This document shows, one piece after another, positions 6,629-11,329 of a DNA stretch of 11,329 bases; within the stretch, counting starts at the first letter, position 1, and every line of letters begins with the position of its first letter. This DNA is from an uncultured Butyricicoccus sp. Its GTDB lineage: Bacteria; Bacillota; Clostridia; Oscillospirales; Butyricicoccaceae. Position numbers and translations under genes: made by a program. The notes beneath the pieces were generated by a model, which was not told the origin of the DNA, searched no databases, and worked only from the letters and a program-made list of their open reading frames with translations. The stretch covers positions 1 through 11,329 of the forward strand of contig USLE01000017.1 in NCBI GenBank assembly GCA_900555465.1. Reading direction: 5' to 3'.

Positions 6629-7495
6629 ATGAAAGTATGTGTATTCGGCGCCGGCAACATGGGCGCACGCATTGCGGAAGTTTTCCTGACCAACGGCCAT
6701 GACGTCACCATGCTCGATGTAAAGCAGGAGTTCGTCGACCGCGGTGTCAAGACCATCACTAACGACCTGTCCTTCCTCGTAAAGAAGGAGAAGATGACCG
6801 AGGAGCACAAGAACGAGCTGCTCGCGTCCCTCAAGACCTCGCTGGACCGCAAGGCTGCTGCCGACGCTGATTTCGTTATGGAAGTCATCCTCGAGCGCAT
6901 GGATCTCAAGAAAGATCTGCTCAAGGAGCTGGACGAGATCTGCCCGCCGCACACCATCTTTGCTTCCAATACCTCCGCACTGTCCCCCACCGAGCTTGCC
7001 GCTTCGGTCAAGCGCTCGGATAAGGTGATCGGCTGCCACTTCTTCAACCCGGCACAGATCATGAAGCTGGTCGAGGTTACCCGCGCGATCCAGACTTCGG
7101 ACGAGACCTTCAAGACTGCGTTCGACCTGATGGCTTCGCTGGGCAAGACCCCTGTCGCTGTACATGAGGGCCCGGGCTTTGTGGTCAACCGCATCCTGAT
7201 CCCGATGATGAACGAGGCAATGGGCATCGTTGCTGACGGCATCGCTTCCCCGGCTGACGTTGACATTGCGATGCAGCTCGGCGCCGGCATGAAGTCCGGC
7301 CCGCTGCACACCGCCGACCTGGTTGGCCACGACGTCAACCTCGCCATCATGGAGACCCTGTACCGTGAGACCGGCGACCCGAAGTACCGTCCGCATCCGC
7401 TGATGCGCAAGATGGTCCGCGCGGGCTGGCTCGGCGTCAAGACCGGCAAGGGCTTCTTCGAGTACGATGAGTTCGGCAAAGAGATCGTAAAATAA
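6629..7495 (+). CDS. hbd: 3-hydroxybutyryl-CoA dehydrogenase
   Basis: Reduces acetoacetyl-CoA to (S)-3-hydroxybutyryl-CoA, or the reverse, in the cytoplasm. The 288-residue product has an N-terminal Rossmann fold with GAGNMG at 7-12 and an acidic residue (D30) at the end of strand 2, which indicates NAD(H) rather than NADP(H). Catalytic residues are S116 in SNTSALSP, H137 and E149 in GCHFFNPAQIMKLVEV, and N187 in GPGFVVNRIL, each one position lower than in other clostridial enzymes. The C-terminal dimerisation domain ends with GWLGVKTGKGFFEY. The ATG at 6629 has AGAGAGG 10 bases upstream. It is the last gene of the crotonyl-CoA set and is followed by a strong terminator. The cofactor links it directly to the NADH pool that Rex would sense. 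Confidence 0.97.
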   Translation: MKVCVFGAGNMGARIAEVFLTNGHDVTMLDVKQEFVDRGVKTITNDLSFLVKKEKMTEEHKNELLASLKTSLDRKAAADADFVMEVILERMDLKKDLLKELDEICPPHTIFASNTSALSPTELAASVKRSDKVIGCHFFNPAQIMKLVEVTRAIQTSDETFKTAFDLMASLGKTPVAVHEGPGFVVNRILIPMMNEAMGIVADGIASPADVDIAMQLGAGMKSGPLHTADLVGHDVNLAIMETLYRETGDPKYRPHPLMRKMVRAGWLGVKTGKGFFEYDEFGKEIVK

Positions 7496-7509
7496 TCCCT
7501 CGCAAAATG

Positions 7510-7547
7510 AAAGGCTATTGTGCGTTCTGCACAATAGCCTTTTTTTA
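7510..7547 (+). terminator. Strong Rho-independent terminator after hbd, possibly bidirectional
   Basis: A perfect 14-bp stem (7510-7523 with 7529-7542), the loop GTTCT and eight T's (7540-7547). It closes the thl-crt-hbd unit. Read on the - strand the same stem is followed by TTTCATTTT, so it might also stop transcripts coming from spmB. Confidence 0.95.
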
Positions 7548-7611
7548 TCGTGAAAATCATCCTGATAATTTTTACTCGTTTTGCACAATTTTTATCACCC
7601 CTCATTGGGGA

Positions 7612-7651
7612 AATCGACAAAGTTCTTCTTGGTCTATGGTAATTGTCGATT
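7612..7651. promoter_or_regulatory. Inverted pair of Spo0A box-like sequences
   Basis: AATCGACAA (7612-7620) and TTGTCGATT (7643-7651) are perfect reverse complements separated by 22 bases. Each contains TTGTCGAT, one base off the Spo0A box TTGTCGAA. A perfect TATAAT follows on the + strand at 7660-7665, without a matching -35 box. The pair lies between the 3' ends of hbd and spmB, where no gene start is known. Confidence 0.35.
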
Positions 7652-7666
7652 GAACACGATATAATA

Positions 7667-8194
7667 TTAAATATCTGGGAAATAGAGCCGAACCAGGGCA
7701 GCCGAAGCAACGAAAGCAGTTACATCTGCGCATAACGCCGCAATAACGGCATATCGCATCCGGTTCAGTCCCAAATGGCCGCCATATACGCCCAGCGTAT
7801 ACAGACTGGTCTCAGAAGACCCCAGCATCACGGCCGCTACCCGTCCGGCATAGCTGTCCGGGCCGCAGCGCTGCATGATTTCGCTGCCGAGCGCCAATCC
7901 CCCGCCGCCTGAGATCGGTTTGAGCAGGGCCAGCGCCGTGCATTCCTTGGGAATGCCGAAAAATTGAAAAACCGGCGCCAGCAGGGCCGCCGCAAGGTCG
8001 ATCGCGCCGGAGGCGCGCAGCATATAAACCACGGTCAGCATGCCTACCATCGTGGGCAGGATGCCGACTGCGGTTTGCAGCCCTTTTTTCGCACCGTGCA
8101 AAAAAGTTGGAAAGACATCCACCCCTTTATACAATGCGTATAACCCTGTCCACGCCAACAGGGCAGGGATGAAAGCGCTTTGAAGCAGCTGCAT
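7667..8194 (-). CDS. spmB: Spore maturation protein B
   Basis: A membrane protein needed with SpmA for proper dehydration of the spore core in Bacillus. The 175-residue length is close to that of Bacillus subtilis SpmB (178). Hydrophobic segments cover roughly residues 5-25, 45-65, 70-85 and 148-170. The conserved block PISGGGGLALGSEI, then GPDSYAGR and LGSSETSLYTLGVYGG, marks the family (nucleoside-recognition/Gate domain). The ATG at 8194 has AGGAGG at 8202-8207, 7 bases upstream on the - strand. It follows spmA in the same direction but with a 135-base gap; that gap holds a candidate promoter and a perfect Spo0A box-like site, so spmB may be partly independent of spmA. The biochemical function is unknown in the family. 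Confidence 0.93.
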   Translation of the reverse strand: MQLLQSAFIPALLAWTGLYALYKGVDVFPTFLHGAKKGLQTAVGILPTMVGMLTVVYMLRASGAIDLAAALLAPVFQFFGIPKECTALALLKPISGGGGLALGSEIMQRCGPDSYAGRVAAVMLGSSETSLYTLGVYGGHLGLNRMRYAVIAALCADVTAFVASAALVRLYFPDI

Positions 8195-8265
8195 TGTCGT
8201 GCCTCCTCATGGATGTTTGACGAAATTTTCAAAATTCAGGAAATAATTTTGGAAATAACAGGCAA

Positions 8266-8273
8266 TTCGACAA
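8266..8273 (-). promoter_or_regulatory. Spo0A box-like site upstream of spmB
   Basis: The - strand reads TTGTCGAA, identical to the Spo0A box consensus. It lies 71 bases upstream of the spmB start and 2 bases downstream of a candidate -10 box, a position that would favour repression of that promoter or activation of another. A single 8-mer can arise by chance. Confidence 0.4.
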
Positions 8274-8275
8274 AA

Positions 8276-8303
8276 TTTATACTTTGCATATGCAATAATA
8301 CAA
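8276..8303 (-). promoter_or_regulatory. Candidate promoter for spmB
   Basis: On the - strand a -35-like TTGTAT (8298-8303) and a -10 box TATAAA (8276-8281) are separated by 16 bp. The spacer contains the perfect 12-bp palindrome TTGCATATGCAA (8284-8295). The -35 match is weak. Sporulation sigma factors could use other bases in the same AT-rich stretch. Confidence 0.3.
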
Positions 8304-8329
8304 ATTGTAATCCCGGTGTGCATTTCCCC

Positions 8330-8914
8330 CTATTTTTCATCCGGGAACAGCGGCCGCAGCAGTCTGCCGCTGAGCAGGACGACCGCCACCGAGGCGATCG
8401 AAGCGCCCCAGACGGGCAGCATGATATCGAACGGCGCTGCCGCACCGCTTGCGGCGCGCACTGCCGCCACCGTGGAAGGGATCAGCTGGATGGAGGCAGA
8501 GTTCAGCGTGATCAGCGTCAGTACGGCATCCGGTGCGCCGCGCCGTCCTTCCAGGGTGTACAGCCGGTCGACGGCCTGCAGGCCGAGCGGCGTGGCTGCA
8601 TTGGACAGGCCGAGCAGATTGGCGGTCACATTGGCGCTGACGGCTTCCATCGCCTGACGGTCCGCAGCCGCCCTGCCGAACAGCGGCCGCAGCAGCGGCG
8701 TCAGCAGACGCGACAGCTTTGCCGCCGCGCCGGATGCCTGAAGCAGCTCCATCATGCCGCTCCAGAAACACATCAGCCCGGCCACGCTGATCGCCAGCGT
8801 AACCGCCTGCGCCGCCCCGCTGCTGACCGCCTCGGTCACGGCGTCCAGACGGCCGGTCACCGCGCCGCAGACCAGCGCGATGATCAGGAATGCAACCCAG
8901 ATTGCGGAAAGCAT
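8330..8914 (-). CDS. spmA: Spore maturation protein A
   Basis: The membrane partner of SpmB in spore core dehydration. The product is 194 residues (B. subtilis SpmA is about 196). A hydrophobic N-terminus (MLSAIWVAFLIIALVCG) is followed by several membrane segments and by the family signature NVTANLLGLSNAATPLGL near 117-134, typical of the nucleoside-recognition domain. ITLNSASIQLIPSTVAAVR near 157-175 is also characteristic. The ATG at 8914 was preferred because a GAGGGGAG-type site lies just upstream on the - strand; the open frame reaches 9004, but that would add an unlikely charged leader overlapping the divergent abrB leader. It is divergent from abrB, with 92 bases between starts. The C-terminus is polar (RPLFPDEK). 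spmB follows downstream. Confidence 0.92.
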   Translation of the reverse strand: MLSAIWVAFLIIALVCGAVTGRLDAVTEAVSSGAAQAVTLAISVAGLMCFWSGMMELLQASGAAAKLSRLLTPLLRPLFGRAAADRQAMEAVSANVTANLLGLSNAATPLGLQAVDRLYTLEGRRGAPDAVLTLITLNSASIQLIPSTVAAVRAASGAAAPFDIMLPVWGASIASVAVVLLSGRLLRPLFPDEK

Positions 8915-9006
8915 CCGCGTCTCCCCTCTCCCGCCCAATCTCCCCCTTAAAAGGGATTTGGTGATAAAAAGATTTTTTTGAAAAGTAACGAAGGAGTGTT
9001 TCACAC

Positions 9007-9249
9007 ATGAAGTCTACCGGTATTGTTCGCAAGGTTGATGAACTGGGCCGTATTGTGCTGCCCATTGAACTGCGCCGCACCATGAATATCGAGGTAAAGG
9101 ATGCCTTGGAAATCTATGTGGATGGAGATCAGATCGTGCTGAAAAAGTACGAGCCCTCCTGCATTTTCTGCGGCAACGCAAAGGACATCATCCATTACAA
9201 AGGCAAGAATGTTTGCAGCGCCTGCGCGCATGAGCTTGGACTGCTCTGA
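9007..9249 (+). CDS. abrB: AbrB/SpoVT-type transition-state regulator with a C-terminal four-cysteine motif
   Basis: A DNA-binding regulator of the AbrB family, 80 residues long. The N-terminal swapped-hairpin DNA-binding domain (about 1-46) reads MKSTGIVRKVDELGRIVLPIELRR, the classic AbrB/Abh signature (shown here in part: VRKVDELGRIVLPIELRR). The C-terminal part carries C52, C55, C70 and C73 in two CxxC pairs, a probable zinc site common in clostridial AbrB proteins and absent from B. subtilis AbrB. The ATG at 9007 has AAGGAG 10 bases upstream. It is divergent from spmA and convergent with spoIIID. In spore formers such proteins repress post-exponential genes until Spo0A~P rises. No clear promoter could be picked in the 92-base spmA-abrB gap. 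Transcription seems to end at a terminator 156 bases downstream, inside spoIIID. Targets cannot be read from sequence. Confidence 0.92.
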   Translation: MKSTGIVRKVDELGRIVLPIELRRTMNIEVKDALEIYVDGDQIVLKKYEPSCIFCGNAKDIIHYKGKNVCSACAHELGLL

Positions 9250-9336
9250 TTAACCGTCTTTTCCCCAGGAACCGGCAACCGTGTGAAATCACCAACCGCT
9301 CGTATCATCAATTGGTAAACCTGGCACCTGCATAAA

Positions 9337-9357
9337 GGCCCGGCGCGCAGCGCGGCC
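9337..9357 (-). terminator. Weak terminator-like hairpin downstream of spoIIID
   Basis: On the - strand GGCC, then GCG...CGC, then GGCC form a bulged stem ending in TTTAT, 28 bases after the spoIIID stop. The stem is GC-rich but the T-run is short. It is the only candidate end for spoIIID transcripts before they run antisense into abrB. Confidence 0.3.
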
Positions 9358-9384
9358 ATAACATCATACATCCCTGCGCCTGCA

Positions 9385-9708
9385 TCAGCGCGCAGTACCA
9401 TCCCCCGGCTGTCCAGCGGACAGCCGGTTTTTTACTGCCCCGCCATGCCGCCGCTCCTCCGCCTGGACGCGGTACTTCTCCCGCGTCGCCATGCCGCCGC
9501 GGATATGCCGCTCCTGCTTGTTGGTGCGCAGCACCTCCTGCACGCGCTCATACAGCACCGCATTGAGCGTCTTGAGCCGCGTCGTGATATCCTTATGTAC
9601 GGTCGATTTGGATACGCCAAACCGTGCCGCGGTCTGGCGCACGGTTGCATTTTCTTCGATCATGTACTGCGCGAGCCGGATCGTGCGTTCTTCGGGTAAG
9701 CCTTTCAC
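9385..9708 (-). CDS. spoIIID: Sporulation transcriptional regulator SpoIIID
   Basis: A DNA-binding protein that activates or represses genes in the mother cell during sporulation. The 107-residue product has the SpoIIID core: KGLPEERTIRLAQYMIEENATVRQTA, then ARFGVSKSTVHKDITTRL (helix-turn-helix, about 22-45), then NKQERHIRGGMATREKYR (63-80), close to the Bacillus RHLRGGEATKLKY segment. B. subtilis SpoIIID is 93 residues; the extra C-terminal tail (about 82-107: Arg- and Gly-rich) has no obvious counterpart. The start is a GTG at 9708 (VKGLPEERT), with AGGGGGG about 7 bases upstream on the - strand. A sigma-E-like promoter lies at 9747-9775. The last 23 codons overlap the terminator and 3' transcript of abrB on the other strand. 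Identification is secure; the role of the tail is unknown. Confidence 0.93.
   Translation of the reverse strand: MKGLPEERTIRLAQYMIEENATVRQTAARFGVSKSTVHKDITTRLKTLNAVLYERVQEVLRTNKQERHIRGGMATREKYRVQAEERRHGGAVKNRLSAGQPGDGTAR
9405..9433 (+). terminator. Rho-independent terminator for abrB, inside the spoIIID coding region
   Basis: CCGGCTGTCC (9405-9414), triloop AGC and GGACAGCCGG (9418-9427), followed by six T's (9428-9433) on the + strand. It is 156 bases downstream of abrB and lies antisense to spoIIID codons 94-102. On the - strand no T-run follows, so it should act only on + strand transcripts. Confidence 0.85.
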
Positions 9709-9746
9709 CGTCGTCCCCCCTGCCTGTTGACGCTTTGACTACTCTC

Positions 9747-9775
9747 AATTTATGCGCAGCAGACCCGGGATAGAA
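9747..9775 (-). promoter_or_regulatory. Candidate sigma-E promoter of spoIIID
   Basis: On the - strand CATAAATT (9747-9754) fits the sigma-E -10 consensus CATACANT at all but one fixed position. Fourteen bases upstream lies TTCTATC (9769-9775), a weak -35. The -10 is 38 bases upstream of the GTG start. B. subtilis spoIIID is transcribed by sigma-E, which supports the reading. Confidence 0.4.
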
Positions 9776-9803
9776 CGCGGGTTTTGTCGTTTTTTCTGCA
9801 CTC

Positions 9804-9843
9804 TTTGCATTAAAACGAATATATATTCTCTTTTGTATGCAAA
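9804..9843. repeat. 40-base imperfect inverted repeat around the palindrome GAATATATATTC
   Basis: TTTGCAT (9804-9810) and ATGCAAA (9837-9843) flank AAAA and TTTT runs and a perfect 12-bp palindrome (9817-9828). It lies between the spoIIID promoter region and the tetR terminator, whose T-run it shares on the - strand. It could be an operator or a second transcript-end hairpin; no match to a known operator was recognised. Confidence 0.4.
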
Positions 9844-9874
9844 AAAATGCGCTGCCGTTACTTCAGCAGCGCAT
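9841..9874 (-). terminator. Rho-independent terminator overlapping the tetR stop codon
   Basis: On the - strand ATGCGCTGC (9866-9874) and GCAGCGCAT (9847-9855) form a 9-bp stem, followed by a T-run (9841-9847). The tetR stop codon (9858-9860) is in the 10-nt loop, so the last four or five codons form one arm of the terminator. Confidence 0.9.
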
Positions 9875-10433
9875 CGATACCTTTGGTATGGTATTCCACC
9901 AGCCGGTTGAGGTTAGTGCGTATCTCACGCGGGCGGACACGGTTTTTCAGCACCATCACCATGCCGTCGATCAGGTTGCGGGCCATGATCTGCGCGAGCA
10001 GCATGCTGTTATCCTCGTCCGCGAGCATGGGCGCGGTCTTGGCGGCCAGCATGTCGATCAGGCTGGCGCGCAGGCCCTCATACCGCGTGCCTTTCGCCTG
10101 CTCCATGATCAGCAGCATGCCGTATTTCTCTGCGGTCAGCAGCGACACGAATTCCTCGGTCAGCAGGAACTGGTACTCCCGCTGGCCGGTGCTCGGGTCA
10201 AAGCGCTTTTCGCGCAGCCGCAGGATGAGCTTTTTCAGGCCATCCGCCGCGCCGTCGGTCAGCACATAGAACATCTCTTCCTTGCTCCGGAAATAGTGGT
10301 AGAAGTTGCTCTTGCTGATGTTCACCTTGTCCGCGATCATCTGGAGCGTGGTGCGGTCGTAGCCCTTCTGCAAAAAGAGGAGCTCGGCCTCGAGCAAGAT
10401 CTTGTGTCTGATTTCGTCTTTTAAAACCTGCAT
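9858..10433 (-). CDS. TetR/AcrR-family transcriptional regulator
   Basis: A one-component DNA-binding regulator of 191 residues, usual for the family. The N-terminal three-helix DNA-binding domain spans about 6-52, with the helix-turn-helix at 28-47 reading TTLQMIADKVNISKSNFYHYF, ended by the RSKEEMF signature. The remaining all-helical ligand/dimerisation domain is not diagnostic. The ATG at 10433 (MQVLKDEIRH) was chosen because GAGGTGG lies 8 bases upstream on the - strand (10442-10448); a GTG at 10445 overlaps that site. It is transcribed from a near-consensus promoter and ends at its own terminator, so it is monocistronic. The upstream neighbour on the same strand is the decarboxylase subunit, separated by a terminator and the tetR promoter. 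Target and ligand are unknown; autoregulation is common in the family but no clear palindrome was found over its promoter. Confidence 0.88.
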   Translation of the reverse strand: MQVLKDEIRHKILLEAELLFLQKGYDRTTLQMIADKVNISKSNFYHYFRSKEEMFYVLTDGAADGLKKLILRLREKRFDPSTGQREYQFLLTEEFVSLLTAEKYGMLLIMEQAKGTRYEGLRASLIDMLAAKTAPMLADEDNSMLLAQIMARNLIDGMVMVLKNRVRPREIRTNLNRLVEYHTKGIDALLK

Positions 10434-10489
10434 AATCCAGACCACCTCAATCCCTGCACAATAAAGACTGCCCGTTCTATTCTCCCTTT

Positions 10490-10517
10490 ATTATAACATT
10501 CTGCTCCTTTTTGTCAA
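10490..10517 (-). promoter_or_regulatory. Near-consensus sigma-A promoter of the TetR-family gene
   Basis: On the - strand TTGACA (10512-10517) and TATAAT (10490-10495), both perfect, are separated by 16 bp. The -10 is 56 bases upstream of the chosen start. This is the strongest promoter match in the window. Confidence 0.85.
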
Positions 10518-10550
10518 CAACACTGCTCCTCCCCTGCCGGTCGGGCATGC

Positions 10551-10579
10551 AAAACGGGCGCCGGTTTCCCGGCGCCCGT
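10551..10579 (-). terminator. Rho-independent terminator after the decarboxylase beta subunit
   Basis: On the - strand ACGGGCGCCGG (10569-10579) and CCGGCGCCCGT (10554-10564) form a perfect 11-bp stem capped by a GAAA tetraloop; TTT follows (10551-10553). The stem is very stable but the T-run is short. It lies 24 bases after the stop of the decarboxylase gene. Confidence 0.85.
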
Positions 10580-10603
10580 CTGGCGTTTGATGGATATGCT
10601 GTT

Positions 10604-11329
10604 TTATGCGCCGAATACCTTGAGGAAGAAGCCCGCGGCGACCGCCGAGCCAATGACGCCGGCCACGTTCGGGCCCATCGCGTGCATGAGCAGGAAGTTG
10701 GCCGGGTTGGCCTTCTGGCCCTCGACCTGCGACACGCGCGCCGCCATCGGGACTGCCGAAACACCGGCAGAACCGATCAGCGGGTTGACCTTGCCGCCGG
10801 TCAGCTTGCACATAATCTTGCCGAAGAGGATGCCGCCGATCGTGGAGAAGCTGAACGCGATCAGGCCGAGAATGATGATCTTGATCGTATCCCAGGTCAG
10901 GAAGGTGTCCGCGACCGCCTTGCAGCCGACCGACAGGCCGAGGAAGATGGTCACGATGTTGCACAGTGCGTTCTGCGCGGTATCGGACAGGCGCTCGGTT
11001 ACGCCGCATTCACGCAGCAGGTTGCCCAGCATGAGCATGCCGATCAGCGGCGCCGTGTCCGGGATGAGCAGGATCACGATGGTCGCTACCGCGATCGGGA
11101 ACACGATCTTCTCGGTCTTGGAGACCGGGCGGAGCTGCTCCATCTTGATCTCGCGCTCTTTTTTGGTGGTCAGCAGGCGCATGAGCGGCGGCTGTATCAT
11201 CGGGATGAGCGCCATATAGGAATATGCCGCGATCGCAATCGCCGGCAGGGAGTCGCGCGCCAGACGCGAGGCGACCAGAATCGCGGTCGGGCCGTCCGCG
11301 CCGCCGATGACGCCGATCGCCGCTGCAAC
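10604..11329 (-). CDS. Sodium-translocating decarboxylase beta subunit (OadB/GcdB/MmdB family), C-terminal 241 residues
   Basis: The integral membrane subunit that decarboxylates carboxybiotin and couples this to Na+ export in oxaloacetate, methylmalonyl-CoA or glutaconyl-CoA decarboxylases. The frame is open to the window edge, so the N-terminus is missing (family about 370-430 residues). The signature [10 protein letters not shown] contains D12 of the fragment; N182 in [17 protein letters not shown] is 170 residues later, followed by G186, S191 and R198. These match the spacing of D203, N373, G377, S382 and R389 of Klebsiella OadB. Several hydrophobic segments follow (for example [15 protein letters not shown] and [13 protein letters not shown]), and the C-terminus [21 protein letters not shown] is typical. 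Which decarboxylase it belongs to cannot be decided from this subunit. Glutaconyl-CoA decarboxylase would make crotonyl-CoA and so connect with the cluster at 1-7500, but that is inference. Confidence 0.93.
   Translation of the reverse strand, partial: VAAAIGVIGGADGPTAILVASRLARDSLPAIAIAAYSYMALIPMIQPPLMRLLTTKKEREIKMEQLRPVSKTEKIVFPIAVATIVILLIPDTAPLIGMLMLGNLLRECGVTERLSDTAQNALCNIVTIFLGLSVGCKAVADTFLTWDTIKIIILGLIAFSFSTIGGILFGKIMCKLTGGKVNPLIGSAGVSAVPMAARVSQVEGQKANPANFLLMHAMGPNVAGVIGSAVAAGFFLKVFGA

Noticed and set aside
8180..8950. A 256-codon open frame on the + strand across spmA
   Set aside because: It lies opposite spmA, has an Arg/Gln/His-rich composition typical of the antisense of GC-rich genes, and has no ribosome binding site or family resemblance.
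9195..9401. A 68-codon open frame on the - strand between spoIIID and abrB
   Set aside because: It overlaps the 3' part of abrB in antisense, has no clear ribosome binding site and no recognisable motif.
9250..9404. A possible small RNA or tRNA between abrB and its terminator
   Set aside because: No cloverleaf, promoter or conserved RNA fold could be recognised; it reads as a 3' untranslated region of abrB.
9783..9790. A further Spo0A-like word TTGTCGTT upstream of spoIIID
   Set aside because: Only 6 of 8 bases match, it lies in a T-rich run, and spoIIID is expected to be under sigma-E.
2650..10550. Repeated TTGCAT/ATGCAA words in many intergenic gaps (near 2658, 4333, 5704, 8284, 9805, 9837, 10547)
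   Set aside because: The flanks and orientation differ at each site, and one coincides with a -35 box; short AT-rich words are expected to recur in these gaps, so no repeat family was called.

Overview
The window looks like chromosomal DNA from an anaerobic, spore-forming, butyrate-producing member of the Clostridia (Firmicutes). The evidence is a set of crotonyl-CoA pathway genes with strong AGGAGG-type ribosome binding sites, SpmA, SpmB and SpoIIID (found only in endospore formers), an AbrB-type regulator, and Rex-like and Spo0A-like sites. Coding DNA is GC-rich and the intergenic stretches are AT-richer. An Oscillospirales/Butyricicoccaceae-like gut bacterium is a reasonable guess, but the sequence alone does not settle the genus.

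Bases 1-7550, all on the + strand, carry the fermentation block: the 3' part of 4-hydroxybutyrate dehydrogenase (4hbD), a terminator, 4-hydroxybutyryl-CoA dehydratase (abfD), a 91-residue cysteine-rich protein of unknown function, a fused acetate/propionate-type CoA-transferase, then thiolase (thl), crotonase (crt) and 3-hydroxybutyryl-CoA dehydrogenase (hbd), closed by a strong terminator. The first genes bring succinate- or GABA-derived 4-hydroxybutyrate to crotonyl-CoA. The last three connect crotonyl-CoA with two acetyl-CoA. The locus therefore joins two routes at crotonyl-CoA, as in 4-aminobutyrate fermenters, where part of the crotonyl-CoA is oxidised to acetate and part reduced to butyrate. 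Butyryl-CoA dehydrogenase and its electron-transfer flavoprotein are not in the window. The thl promoter carries two sites that closely match the Rex (NADH/NAD+-sensing repressor) operator, one upstream and one over the -10 box, 52 bp apart.

Bases 7550-9840 are a sporulation and regulation block. spmA and spmB are on the - strand, abrB is on the + strand divergent from spmA, and spoIIID is on the - strand convergent with abrB. The abrB terminator lies inside the end of the spoIIID coding region. TTGTCGA-type sequences resembling Spo0A boxes occur three times in the intergenic DNA around spmB.

Bases 9840-11329, all on the - strand, hold a TetR-family regulator with a near-consensus sigma-A promoter and a terminator overlapping its stop codon, then the 3' two thirds of a membrane beta subunit of a sodium-pumping biotin-dependent decarboxylase (OadB/GcdB/MmdB family). 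No tRNA, rRNA, CRISPR array, insertion sequence or phage gene was seen. No gap between genes exceeds 300 bases; the longest, 181 bases upstream of thl, is filled by the Rex sites, the promoter and a leader hairpin.
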